Positions 17,657-25,622 of a DNA stretch of 60,949 nt are shown here, one piece after another. The notes under the pieces are model-generated. The model was not told where the DNA came from. It made no database searches and saw only the letters and a program-made list of their open reading frames with translations. Positions within the stretch are counted from its first letter, which is position 1. Each line of letters begins with the position of its first letter. The position numbers and the translations under genes were made by a program. This stretch comes from Hyphomicrobium_A sp964622715 (GTDB lineage: Bacteria > Pseudomonadota > Alphaproteobacteria > Rhizobiales > Hyphomicrobiaceae): the NCBI GenBank assembly GCA_964622715.1, contig CAZURR010000003.1:1-60949 (forward strand), given 5' to 3'.

Positions 17657-18331
17657 TCAGTCATCCAATCCTGCGCGTCCGCCCTTGCGCAACTGCACAT
17701 ACAGCGCGCCTTCTCCGCCGTGGCGGGCAGCGGCCGCCGCAAAGCTTATGACAATGGCGCGCAGCTCGGGCTCAGCGAGCCAACTCGGCACGTTGCGTTT
17801 GAGCACCCCACGCTCGTCATCGCGAAGGCCGGCATATTCGCCCACATCCGAACTGCCGCGCGGCCTAGATCCCTTACCAGTAATCACCAGCACCCAGCGC
17901 CGTCCTTTGGCATGCGCATTGAGCAGGAAACGGCGCAAGGCTAAGTGCGCCTCGCTTTGACGCATACCGTGCAGATCAACACGCGCCTCGATTTCGATCC
18001 GGCCGGTGCTGATCTTGCGTGCCTTGCGGCGATCGAGTTGGGAAAGCGGCGGGGCTGATTTTGCCTGCGCCTGCGGCGTGGATGGTCTAGGCGTGGAGCG
18101 GTCGACGGTGCGTTTCGAGCCTGGCTTCTGAGGCGCGTTTGGTCGCCGTAATGGTTTTTCCGTTGTGTCTTCGTGCCCGACATGAACGCGCCCCTTCTTC
18201 TGCTTTAGGGGCCGCATGTTGCTTGCGGCATGCTCCCAAAGAGAGCGTTCCTCGTCGGAGAGGTTATGCTTGCCGCCGCCGCTCTTGCGGCTTGGTTTGC
18301 TCAGCGCGCGGCCTTCTCGATCTTTGTCCAT
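17657..18331 (-). CDS. Smr/MutS2 C-terminal domain protein
   Basis: This 224-aa protein has a disordered, Lys/Arg/Pro-rich N-terminal half (about residues 1-120) and a C-terminal Smr domain. The domain has the DLHGM motif at about residue 125 and VLVITGKGSRPRG, the glycine-rich loop. Smr domains bind or nick nucleic acids. It starts inside mltA, overlapping it by 31 bp, an order (Tim44-like, mltA, smr) common near secB in Hyphomicrobiales. The function in this context is not known. Confidence 0.88.
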   Translation of the reverse strand: MDKDREGRALSKPSRKSGGGKHNLSDEERSLWEHAASNMRPLKQKKGRVHVGHEDTTEKPLRRPNAPQKPGSKRTVDRSTPRPSTPQAQAKSAPPLSQLDRRKARKISTGRIEIEARVDLHGMRQSEAHLALRRFLLNAHAKGRRWVLVITGKGSRPRGSSDVGEYAGLRDDERGVLKRNVPSWLAEPELRAIVISFAAAAARHGGEGALYVQLRKGGRAGLDD

Positions 18332-19596
18332 GGAAGGCGTTCGCCGTGTTGGGCAGCGTGCTGGGTCGTGCTGGGTAGCAGCACGAAGAAGTTGCCGGGA
18401 TGGTTGGTTATGCCGGCGAGACGGCCGGCCTTGTCACCAGAGCCATAATAGATATCGCCGCGTTCTGGTCCTTTTATCGCTGATCCCACGTCTTGCGCGA
18501 TCATAAGTCGAGAGAACCCACCTTTTTTGGTGGCATATTTCAATCGGGGCGCGGAAACAAAAATCGGGGTGCCAAGGGTATGATAGGCGGTGTCCACCGC
18601 TAGGCTTCGCCCAGAAGTCAGCGTGACCGACATAGCGCCCAATGCCCCTTCGGCATCTCGACCCCGAAGCTCGCGGAAAAAGATGAAGGAAGCATTCTTC
18701 CACATGACCTTCCGGCCGCGAGCGCGATCTGCGCGTAGCCACTTTCTCAAGGATTGAAGCGACACCTTGTCGGCGGGAAACTGGCGCGTCTTGATCAGAT
18801 ACTTGCCGATCGACGAATACGGGTGACCGTTCTTGCCGTCGTACGAGATGCGGATTGACTTGCCGTCCGTCAGATCGATGCGCCCGGAGCCTTGAATGTG
18901 CATGAAAAACGCATCGACGGGGTCTGCCAGATAGAGGAGCTCCAACCCCTGACCTGAAAGAGCGCCCTGCTCGATATCGGCTCGCGTCGGGAAAGTGACC
19001 AGGCCGGTGGCGGTCTTGCGCATGTGGGTGAAGCGGTCCCCATTGGCGCCCCGCTTCGTCTCCGGCACGACATTCACAAGATCGGGCGGGCGGCTATAGA
19101 TTGGGGTCTTAAAGCGGCCTTGGGATTTGCGGGAGCCTTGCAACACAGGCTCGTAGTAACCTGTCAGGAGGCCCTTGCCTGTCTTGTGGATCACTTGATG
19201 GGGCACAAAGTACGATTCGAAGAATGCCCGCGCTATCGCCCTCGTTGGAGTCTTGACGGTCTTAGCTGCGCGGCATGCCTTCGCCAGTGCCTGACGCGAC
19301 GCCTTGTTGCCCTTGTTTGCGGCGCTGCTGGTTTCGATCATCCGATCGCACGACTTCAAGAAAGTCTTAAACGCAGCCAGATGGTCGTCGTCCTGCCAGC
19401 CTGAAAGGTCGGCAAACGTTGCCGGCTTCAATGTCACTTTGGTCATGGGCATTTTGGACCGAACGGACCCTCCCCCCGACGCGATATGCAATGGAGACAC
19501 GATCATCGCCAGTGCGGCCATAGTGACCGCAATCGCCCCGACCCTATGCCGTGTCGCACGTCGAAACGCGTCACGAGCCAAATGCGTTCCCTCCAT
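18301..19596 (-). CDS. mltA: Membrane-bound lytic murein transglycosylase A
   Basis: This enzyme cleaves peptidoglycan between MurNAc and GlcNAc to give 1,6-anhydro ends. It is 431 aa from ATG 19596, which puts a hydrophobic export segment (VGAIAVTMAALAMIV) near residues 20-34. The MltA domain (GLLTGYYEPVLQGS) is followed by the 3D domain with AVDTAYHTLGTPIF and MIAQDVGSAIKGPERGD, holding the catalytic Asp. I see no lipobox, so it may be anchored by its N-terminal helix. The frame is open to 19695, but that start would overlap the Tim44-like gene. Confidence 0.92.
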   Translation of the reverse strand: MEGTHLARDAFRRATRHRVGAIAVTMAALAMIVSPLHIASGGGSVRSKMPMTKVTLKPATFADLSGWQDDDHLAAFKTFLKSCDRMIETSSAANKGNKASRQALAKACRAAKTVKTPTRAIARAFFESYFVPHQVIHKTGKGLLTGYYEPVLQGSRKSQGRFKTPIYSRPPDLVNVVPETKRGANGDRFTHMRKTATGLVTFPTRADIEQGALSGQGLELLYLADPVDAFFMHIQGSGRIDLTDGKSIRISYDGKNGHPYSSIGKYLIKTRQFPADKVSLQSLRKWLRADRARGRKVMWKNASFIFFRELRGRDAEGALGAMSVTLTSGRSLAVDTAYHTLGTPIFVSAPRLKYATKKGGFSRLMIAQDVGSAIKGPERGDIYYGSGDKAGRLAGITNHPGNFFVLLPSTTQHAAQHGERLPWTKIEKAAR

Positions 19597-19639
19597 CGCT
19601 CGTTCACCCCCTCGAGCCGTCTCGCGTCGTAACTCTCGA

Positions 19640-20383
19640 CTATGTGGGTGACTGTGTTTCAACCAGCCGCCAATTCGGATTCGCGAGGGCTTCACGCGTC
19701 GAGACGTCGCGACTGAACGTCCAAATATCGGTCACTTCCTTAATGCGCTGAGGATCGCCCGTGATTATGGCACCGGCGCGGTCGCGCGTTGCCGAGATGA
19801 GCTGGCTCACGAAACGGATGGTGATGCTCGCAATGCCGCTCTTCACCTCAGATTCTACGATGTCCGCTTTGTTGATGCCAACAAAGCTCTGATCGACCTG
19901 CTCCCCGCGGGCCTCGCGATCAGAAATGGCACCTGCGAATCCATCGTAGACCTCATTGCTCAGCAGGCCTTTGAGAAGCTTGCGATTCCCCTCGGCGAAC
20001 GCGGTGACGATCATCTCGTAGGCCTGGCGCGCACCCTGAACAAAGGCTTCAGGATCGAAGGTGGAATCGCGCTTGGCAACCTCCAGTAGTCCGCGCCGCA
20101 CCTCTGCATTGACGCCAGGAAACGCCTTGATGCGTTCTTCTGCGTCGGCCACGGCTAGGTCCTGACCTGCGTCAGGCCCGGCGTGATCGCGGTCACGGCG
20201 TGGCAAGGTGACCACATTATCGCTCGGAGAGGCTGGAGTTCCCTGCTGACGCCGCTCGGCCCGGTAGCGCTCAATGCGGGCCTCCTCATCGCCTGTACGC
20301 CGGCCCAGCACGCTTCTTAGCTTCCACACCACCACGACCGCGACGATGATCGATATTAGTGTGAAGAGATCAATCTTCTCCAT
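19640..20383 (-). CDS. Tim44/TimA-like domain protein
   Basis: This 247-aa inner-membrane protein is related to the mitochondrial import factor Tim44. One N-terminal helix (about residues 5-24, FTLISIIVAVVVVWKLRSV) and the following LGRRTGDE motif match the bacterial TimA-type family; the C-terminal half is the Tim44-like domain. It is first in the tim44-mltA-smr transcript and divergent from fxsA and secB. Its role is not established, though the export and cell-wall neighbours fit the envelope. Confidence 0.87.
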   Translation of the reverse strand: MEKIDLFTLISIIVAVVVVWKLRSVLGRRTGDEEARIERYRAERRQQGTPASPSDNVVTLPRRDRDHAGPDAGQDLAVADAEERIKAFPGVNAEVRRGLLEVAKRDSTFDPEAFVQGARQAYEMIVTAFAEGNRKLLKGLLSNEVYDGFAGAISDREARGEQVDQSFVGINKADIVESEVKSGIASITIRFVSQLISATRDRAGAIITGDPQRIKEVTDIWTFSRDVSTREALANPNWRLVETQSPT

Positions 20384-20626
20384 TGAGGCTTGCCTTCCTG
20401 GCGATCAACGGCATGACTGGATTCATATAATATATATATATGATCGCGCGCAGGCGCGGCCCAAGCTCAAAAACACGCCTTGGGCCTCAGACCCGATCCG
20501 CTATCATGGGCTCAGAGTGGTCGCACCGTTCAAATTACGGCACAAACGCTCCAAAGCCAACCGGATTAAGGGGCGGATCGGCCCCTGATATTACAGACGA
20601 TTAATATTCTCCTGCGAGTACGCCCT
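20384..20626. promoter_or_regulatory. Tim44-like / fxsA divergent intergenic region with palindromes
   Basis: This 243-bp region contains an AT palindrome CATATA-ATATATA-TATATG (20424-20442), striking in GC-rich DNA. Two hairpins follow: GGCCCAAG (20458-20465) with CTTGGGCC (20479-20486), and AGGGGC (20569-20574) with GCCCCT (20581-20586). Neither has a T run. They may be regulatory for the Tim44-like gene or fxsA; no function can be assigned. Confidence 0.4.
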
Positions 20627-21106
20627 ATGCTGTTCTCTTTGCGCTTCGCCCTGTTGCTGGTCTTCATCGCGTTTCCGCTACTGGAGATCGCGCTTCTCAT
20701 CAAGGTTGGGCAAACAATCGGTTTCTGGCCGACGATAGTAATCCTCATTGCAGCGGCCGTGCTGGGCATAGTCGTCGTACATCAGCAAGGCCTATCCATG
20801 ATGAGCCGTGCTTTGGCAGCCATGAACGAAGGAAAACCGCCAATAGAGCCGGTTTTCGACGGCTTCGTTGTCATTATGGCCGGCTTTCTACTCTTGATTC
20901 CAGGGCTCTTAACCGACGCCGCGGGATTGTTGCTGCTCATCCCGCCGGTACGCAAAAGAGCGATTGCCTGGGCCACCTCGGGTCTTTTTGTCGCGTCAGG
21001 CGGCTCGGCCGACCAAGCAGGACAGGGAGCACGGCCCAGCATGGTTATCGAAGGCACATACGAGCGTTTAAGCGACCCTCCACGTAAGCCCGACCAGGAC
21101 CAGTAG
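20627..21106 (+). CDS. fxsA: FxsA family membrane protein
   Basis: This cytoplasmic membrane protein (159 aa) belongs to the family of E. coli FxsA, a suppressor of phage F exclusion. Hydrophobic segments lie at about residues 3-20, 26-50 and 78-105, with FPLLEIALLIKVGQTIGFWPT near the N-terminus as in the family. The polar tail is variable. Starts at ATG 20627; 85 bp upstream of secB on the same strand. The fxsA-secB order next to a divergent Tim44-like gene is a normal Hyphomicrobiales arrangement. Confidence 0.9.
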   Translation: MLFSLRFALLLVFIAFPLLEIALLIKVGQTIGFWPTIVILIAAAVLGIVVVHQQGLSMMSRALAAMNEGKPPIEPVFDGFVVIMAGFLLLIPGLLTDAAGLLLLIPPVRKRAIAWATSGLFVASGGSADQAGQGARPSMVIEGTYERLSDPPRKPDQDQ

Positions 21107-21191
21107 GCGATCACCGGTCCGGGCATTGCGCTAGATTAGTGCGGCATGTTAGCGAGCGCGGATCGCACCCCAGAGTTACGGATCAAATTTC

Positions 21192-21704
21192 ATGGCAAGC
21201 GAAGGCAAAGAAACAAATGGAACGTCGGCTGAGACAGCTAAGAAAGATGCGCAGCCCTTCCAAGTGCAGGTCGTTGGTCAGTACATCAAAGATCTCTCTT
21301 TCGAGAACCCGAACATTGCCAAGCTTCTCAAAGAGCCGGGCGACAATCCCAACATCAAGATCACGGTGAACGTCAGTTCGAATAAGGCCGGAAACGACCT
21401 GTTCGAAAGCTCGATCGATTTCAACGCCCAAGCAAGCAACAAGCACGGGGTTATTTATGAGCTTGAGCTCATCTACGCCGGCCTCTTCACTCTCAAGAAT
21501 TTGCCTGAGCAAACGCTACAGCCGTTCTTATTGATCAACTGTCCCTCGATCCTTTTTCCCTTCCTGCGCCGCATCGTCGCTGATATCACGCGCGAAGGCG
21601 GATTTCCGCCGCTCTTACTTGACCCCATCGACTTCGCAGCGCTTTTCATGCGCCGACAGAAAGAGCTGGCGGCGAAACAGGGAAAAGATGCGCCGAAAAA
21701 CTGA
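21192..21704 (+). CDS. secB: Protein-export chaperone SecB
   Basis: This homotetrameric cytosolic chaperone keeps preproteins unfolded and hands them to SecA. It is 170 aa, with the expected core QVVGQYIKDLSFENPN at about residues 28-43, VSSNKAGNDLFE, and the C-terminal INCPSILFPFLRRIVADITREGGFPPLLLDPIDFA region that is nearly invariant in alphaproteobacteria. The ATG start at 21192 gives a short polar lead. It converges with dnaQ, whose 3' end is lost in the assembly gap just downstream. Confidence 0.97.
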   Translation: MASEGKETNGTSAETAKKDAQPFQVQVVGQYIKDLSFENPNIAKLLKEPGDNPNIKITVNVSSNKAGNDLFESSIDFNAQASNKHGVIYELELIYAGLFTLKNLPEQTLQPFLLINCPSILFPFLRRIVADITREGGFPPLLLDPIDFAALFMRRQKELAAKQGKDAPKN

Positions 21705-21744
21705 TACGGCGCGCTTGAGTTTACTATCCACGGCGGATGCCAGC

Positions 21745-21844
21745 NNNNNNNNNNNNNNNNNNNNNNNNNNNNNNNNNNNNNNNNNNNNNNNNNNNNNNNN
21801 NNNNNNNNNNNNNNNNNNNNNNNNNNNNNNNNNNNNNNNNNNNN
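21745..21844. other. Assembly gap (100 N)
   Basis: Exactly 100 unknown bases, a round number usual for a gap of unknown length. It interrupts dnaQ, so reading frames drawn across it are not reliable. Confidence 0.98.
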
Positions 21845-22248
21845 GCATCAAGGCTATTGGGGCCTGCCGGATGCCGGCGCCGCGCCAACTGCAACGTGCA
21901 GGTCACGCGATCCATCGTGATCGCGGGAAGCGAAATGCGCACCAGCTCCGCGTTTAAAAAGCCGACGTCAAAGTTAGCATTGTGAATGACGAGCGTGTCC
22001 TCACCGATGAAGCTGAGGAATTCCTCCGCGACGTGAGCAAACAGCGGCTTGTCTTGCAGGAATGTACCGGAAAGACCATGCACCGCGACAGCTTCAGCCG
22101 GTACGTCACGTTCCGGATTGATGTAGCGGTGAAAATCGCGTCCGGTGGGAATGCGATTCAAAAGCTCAACGCAGCCGACCTCAATCAGCCGGTCACCGCT
22201 CTTTGGATCGAGGCCCGTGGTCTCGGTATCGAGTATTATTTCGCGCAT
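21845..22248 (-). CDS. dnaQ: DNA polymerase III epsilon subunit (3'-5' exonuclease), 3' part lost in assembly gap
   Basis: This is the proofreading subunit of the replicative polymerase. About 134 codons are visible from ATG 22248 to the gap. The ExoI motif ILDTETTGLD supplies Asp7 and Glu9, and ExoII is HNANFDVGFLNAEL. The ExoIII HxAxxD motif and the alpha-subunit-binding tail fall in or beyond the gap. Left of the gap, minus-strand codons AGIRRG then TAG (21724) may be the true end, but the frame cannot be verified. Truncation is an assembly artefact, not evidence of a pseudogene. It lies 33 bp downstream of coaE. Confidence 0.93.
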
Positions 22249-22281
22249 AGCGAGCCTTTGTCTAAATGCATCAGATGGCAC

Positions 22282-22896
22282 TCAAGCCCAGAACTCAACA
22301 AACGCGCGGCCCTTACGGTGTTTGAGATTCGCAATAATAGCATCGAGTGCGGCGCGGCTAGCGGTAATTTCGCCGCTTGTGTCCACAACGAATTCGGCGC
22401 GAGTGCGCTTCTCTGCGTCTGGCATCTGTCGTGCAAGCAGGCATTCGATCTTTTCGGACGTCATACCAGGCCGGTCCATGAGGCGTTGGTGTTGCAGCTC
22501 CGAGGATGCACTAACGACAATCGTTGCGTCGACCTTCGTGTCGGCGCCCGTCTCGAACAACAGCGGGATCTCGAGCACGGCCATGGGCGTACCGCGCGCC
22601 GCTTCCTCCCGAAGGAAATCGCGCTCTGCTTTGCGAACCAGAGGATGCACTATGGCCTCGAGCGCTGACAACCGTTCTCGATTGTTCAACACTACGGCGC
22701 CGAGCTTGCCGCGATCAACTTTGCCCTGCGACGTCGTGCCGGGAAATTCCTTCTCGATGAGCGGGACCGCAGCACCTTCATAAAGGGCATGCACCGCTGC
22801 GTCGGCATCGAAAACGGGCACCCCGCGTCTCAGCAAGTGCGCCGCCGCTGTTGATTTTCCCATGCCCAGCGATCCGGTGAGGCCAATGACGAGCAT
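22282..22896 (-). CDS. coaE: Dephospho-CoA kinase
   Basis: This enzyme catalyses the last step of CoA synthesis, phosphorylating the ribose 3' hydroxyl of dephospho-CoA. It is 204 aa from ATG 22896, whose A is shared with the aroE stop (TAATG), implying coupling. P-loop GSLGMGKS at residues 8-15, FDADAAVH (lid/substrate Asp) and VLEIPLLFETG are standard. The frame stays open upstream within aroE but similarity begins at MLVIGLTG. Member of the ppsR-maf-aroE-coaE-dnaQ operon. Confidence 0.95.
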   Translation of the reverse strand: MLVIGLTGSLGMGKSTAAAHLLRRGVPVFDADAAVHALYEGAAVPLIEKEFPGTTSQGKVDRGKLGAVVLNNRERLSALEAIVHPLVRKAERDFLREEAARGTPMAVLEIPLLFETGADTKVDATIVVSASSELQHQRLMDRPGMTSEKIECLLARQMPDAEKRTRAEFVVDTSGEITASRAALDAIIANLKHRKGRAFVEFWA

Positions 22897-23726
22897 TAGC
22901 TTGCCTCGATGTCGGCAACAATGAAACGTCTCAACTCGTCCGTTACCTCCGGGCGCACGCCAAACCACTTTTCGAACCCAGGCACGCCTTGGTGCAAGAG
23001 CATGCCCAAACCATCGACGGTGCGCAGGCCTTGCGACTTTGCCCCGCGCAGCAGCTCCGTCTCCAAGGGCACGTAAACAATGTCGGAGACAACGCATTCG
23101 CGATCGAAACCGGCCAAGTCAATGTCGAGAGTGCCGACGCCATTCATGCCGATGATTGTCGTATTAACGAGCACGGCCGAATCGCGTGAACCTATTTCGC
23201 GTTCTGACCAATCGAACACCTTCACACGCGGGCCAAACTGCCCCGCTAATGTCTCCGCTCGAGCGCGTGTGCGATTGAAGACGCGAACCTCGCCCACGCC
23301 AGCGTCGAGAAATCCGTGGACGATTGCTCGTGCCGCACCCCCTGCACCAAGAACGGAAATGGGCGCATCGCGCCGGTCCCATCCTGGAGCCTGCTGTCCT
23401 AGATTCGTCATATATCCGTAGGTATCGGTGTTAGCGGCAACAAGCTTGCCGCCAGATACCCAAAGGGTATTTGCCGCAGAGACGGCTTCGGCGGAAGCCT
23501 CTCTTTCGTCGGCCGCGGCAAACGCAGCTGCCTTGTGGGGAACCGTGACGTTGCATCCAACGAAGCCATTGGCCTCAAGCGACTGCAGGAAGTCGGCGAC
23601 CGCTTCGGGCCTAACGGCCTCTTTTGTATAGGCCCCATCAATACCATACTTCTTTAGCCAGTAGCCGTGCAGCAACGGCGAGCGCGAATGCTCGACGGGC
23701 CAGCCTATGACACAGGCGCGCCTCAT
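22896..23726 (-). CDS. aroE: Shikimate dehydrogenase (NADP+)
   Basis: This enzyme reduces 3-dehydroshikimate to shikimate in aromatic amino-acid synthesis. It is 276 aa. The N-terminal WPVEHSRSPLLHGYW binds shikimate, NVTVPHK carries the catalytic Lys, and GAGGAARAIVHGFLDAG followed by FNRTRARAE is the NADP-binding site (Arg for the 2' phosphate). It overlaps maf by 4 bp upstream and coaE by 1 bp downstream, consistent with one tightly coupled operon. Confidence 0.95.
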   Translation of the reverse strand: MRRACVIGWPVEHSRSPLLHGYWLKKYGIDGAYTKEAVRPEAVADFLQSLEANGFVGCNVTVPHKAAAFAAADEREASAEAVSAANTLWVSGGKLVAANTDTYGYMTNLGQQAPGWDRRDAPISVLGAGGAARAIVHGFLDAGVGEVRVFNRTRARAETLAGQFGPRVKVFDWSEREIGSRDSAVLVNTTIIGMNGVGTLDIDLAGFDRECVVSDIVYVPLETELLRGAKSQGLRTVDGLGMLLHQGVPGFEKWFGVRPEVTDELRRFIVADIEAS

Positions 23727-24343
23727 TGGGCAATGTCACCTCGCGCGCGCAATTCCTCCAGCGCTGGCAAAAGAGGCAATCCGAGAACCGTGAAATAGTC
23801 GCCTTCGATGCGCGCGAATAATTGCACCCCCAGGCCCTCCAACTCATAGGCGCCAACCGATTGGCAGATTCGGTCTCCTGCGCGCACCAGGTAGTCGTCG
23901 AGAAAGGCGTCGGAGAAGTCACGCATGAATAACCGCGCTGTTGCCACGTGCGCCCACACGACGTGCCCATCTTCGGCAAATGCGACTGCCGAGTGAAGTT
24001 CGTGCTCACGCCCGCGCAGTTTCACGAGCGTTGCGCGCGCCGCTTCGACATCCTTCGCCTTGGTTAGCAATTCCGTCCCGAGCGCCAACACCTGATCGCC
24101 TGCAATGACGAGCGATCCGGCGTGCCTGCGGCTTACCTCTTCTGCCTTCGCACGCGCTAGGGCCTCCGCAATATGCGAGGGAGAAACGGGCTTGTCTGCC
24201 GCCAGCAGCGCATTGCGCAGTGACAACTCGTCGAGATCAGCTGGGTCGACCGTGAATGCGACACCTGCCGCCGCCAGCATTTCGCGGCGCGCGCGGCTGG
24301 CCGAAGCAAGTACAATCTGGCGGGCTCTAACCGTCGGCGCCAT
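23723..24343 (-). CDS. maf: Maf family nucleotide pyrophosphatase
   Basis: Maf proteins hydrolyse non-canonical or modified nucleoside triphosphates (such as dTTP/UTP or methylated forms). This one is 206 aa from ATG 24343. It carries LASASRARREML at residues about 12-23, GDQVLALG (catalytic Asp region), and KLRGREHELHSAV, all Maf motifs. An in-frame ATG at 24376 would deepen the overlap with ppsR from 17 to 50 bp. It lies in the conserved cluster between ppsR and aroE. Which Maf subtype it is cannot be settled by eye. Confidence 0.93.
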   Translation of the reverse strand: MAPTVRARQIVLASASRARREMLAAAGVAFTVDPADLDELSLRNALLAADKPVSPSHIAEALARAKAEEVSRRHAGSLVIAGDQVLALGTELLTKAKDVEAARATLVKLRGREHELHSAVAFAEDGHVVWAHVATARLFMRDFSDAFLDDYLVRAGDRICQSVGAYELEGLGVQLFARIEGDYFTVLGLPLLPALEELRARGDIAQ

Positions 24344-25199
24344 GAGCGGTCTCGGCCTCTTTTGCGCGCTGATCATTCAGAAGCTTAATGATTGTCGCCG
24401 CCGATTCTTCGATGGAGCGGCGCGTCACGTCGATCACCGGCCAGCGGTGCTTGGCGCAGATGCGCCGTGTATGAGCAATCTCTGCGGTGATGCGATCGCG
24501 ATCAGTATAATCGTCTAGATCACGGTCCGATAAGAGCATCGCGCGGTTGCGACGAATCTCAGCAATACGATCGGCACTGGCGACAAGGCAAACGATGAAT
24601 GCAGAGTGGGGTTGTGTCAGTCGTTCCGGCAAAGGGACTGATGGGATGAGGGGCACGTTCGCCGTCTTGTAGCCGCGTTGGGCCAGATAGATACTGGTCG
24701 GCGTCTTTGATGTGCGCGATATGCCAAGAATGACGATGTCAGCCTCATTGAGATCCTCGGGCAGGTGGCCATCATCGTGTGCCATGGTGAAATTGAGTGC
24801 GTCGATACGCTGGAAATAGTCGGCATCGAGAACGTGTTGTCCAGCAACAGTCGGAGTTCGTGAAGCGCCAAGGTAGCTTTCGAACACCTGCATAATCGGC
24901 TGTAGCACAGCAAGACAGGGGACCTTCAACTCACGGGACTGACGCTCGAGTTCCTCCGTCAGATCCTTGTTGATGATAGTGTAGAGGATAATCCCCGGCG
25001 CCTGCTCGATTTCTTGCAGCACGCGTTTCAATTGGCGCGGCGTACGCACAAGGGGATGTACGTGCTCAATGGGGCGCACCATCGAATACTGTACGCACGC
25101 AGCTTTCGCGATCGTTGTGAGCGTTTCGCCCGTCGAATCGGAGACGAGATGCAGATGAAAGAAGCTTGGCAGCCCGTTTGTCATCGCAAAGACAACCAT
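24327..25199 (-). CDS. ppsR: Pyruvate,phosphate dikinase / PEP synthase regulatory protein (DUF299)
   Basis: This bifunctional kinase/pyrophosphorylase controls PPDK or PEP synthase by ADP-dependent threonine phosphorylation and phosphate-dependent reversal. It is 290 aa. N-terminal FFHLHLVSDSTGETL and the P-loop-like LGISRTSKTPTSIYLA (residues about 158-173) are family signatures, followed by KTANVPLIPSVPLP. Two ATG starts exist (25199, 25184) with no clear SD. It is the first gene of the minus operon and faces hemE across the candidate origin. Confidence 0.94.
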   Translation of the reverse strand: MVVFAMTNGLPSFFHLHLVSDSTGETLTTIAKAACVQYSMVRPIEHVHPLVRTPRQLKRVLQEIEQAPGIILYTIINKDLTEELERQSRELKVPCLAVLQPIMQVFESYLGASRTPTVAGQHVLDADYFQRIDALNFTMAHDDGHLPEDLNEADIVILGISRTSKTPTSIYLAQRGYKTANVPLIPSVPLPERLTQPHSAFIVCLVASADRIAEIRRNRAMLLSDRDLDDYTDRDRITAEIAHTRRICAKHRWPVIDVTRRSIEESAATIIKLLNDQRAKEAETAHGADG

Positions 25200-25622
25200 G
25201 CGGGACGACTTGTTGAAAAGTAGCCCGGTTTTCCAGAGGGCGGATGCAACCGGTCATCTCGTTCACCGCGAACCGACCACTCATCCACGGAATTGACCAC
25301 ATTGGCCACAACGCGAACAAGGAACCTCAATATACAGTTCTCCTTGAGGATACGTGTGTTGTCGGGTGTAAACCCACCGGCTGTCAACAATCCATACCTA
25401 TCAGTTGTCGTTGCATGTGGTGCGCTAAGCCATTGACGCCCGCGGCGTTTAGCACGCCTTGTAGCCGCTGGCCGCTGGCACCGCCAGATTTGGCGCCAGC
25501 ACATTCGCGCTGTGCGGAGCTTGTGGAACAAGTTTGGACAAAGCTGATATCCTCGAAATCCACGGTCCTAAGAGTCATAATAACAAGACTTAAGACTCTC
25601 TTATTCTGATTAGAGTGAAGAG
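25200..25622. other. Candidate chromosomal replication origin (oriC) between ppsR and hemE
   Basis: This 423-bp non-coding region adjoins hemE, the place of the origin in Caulobacter and several Hyphomicrobiales. Three DnaA-box-like 9-mers are nearly tandem: TCATCCACG (25281-25289), TTGACCACA (25293-25301) and TTGGCCACA (25302-25310), each two mismatches from TTATCCACA. TGTGGAACA near 25522 is another in reverse orientation. An AT-rich stretch (about 25570-25615) carries GANTC sites at 25572 and 25594 and TTAA-N7-TTAT (25590-25604), one base from a CtrA site. No perfect DnaA box is present, so this is inference from position plus weak motifs. Confidence 0.5.

Noticed and set aside
21724..22281. 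dnaQ frame running continuously across the N run
   Set aside because: The gap length is arbitrary, so the frame across it has no meaning.
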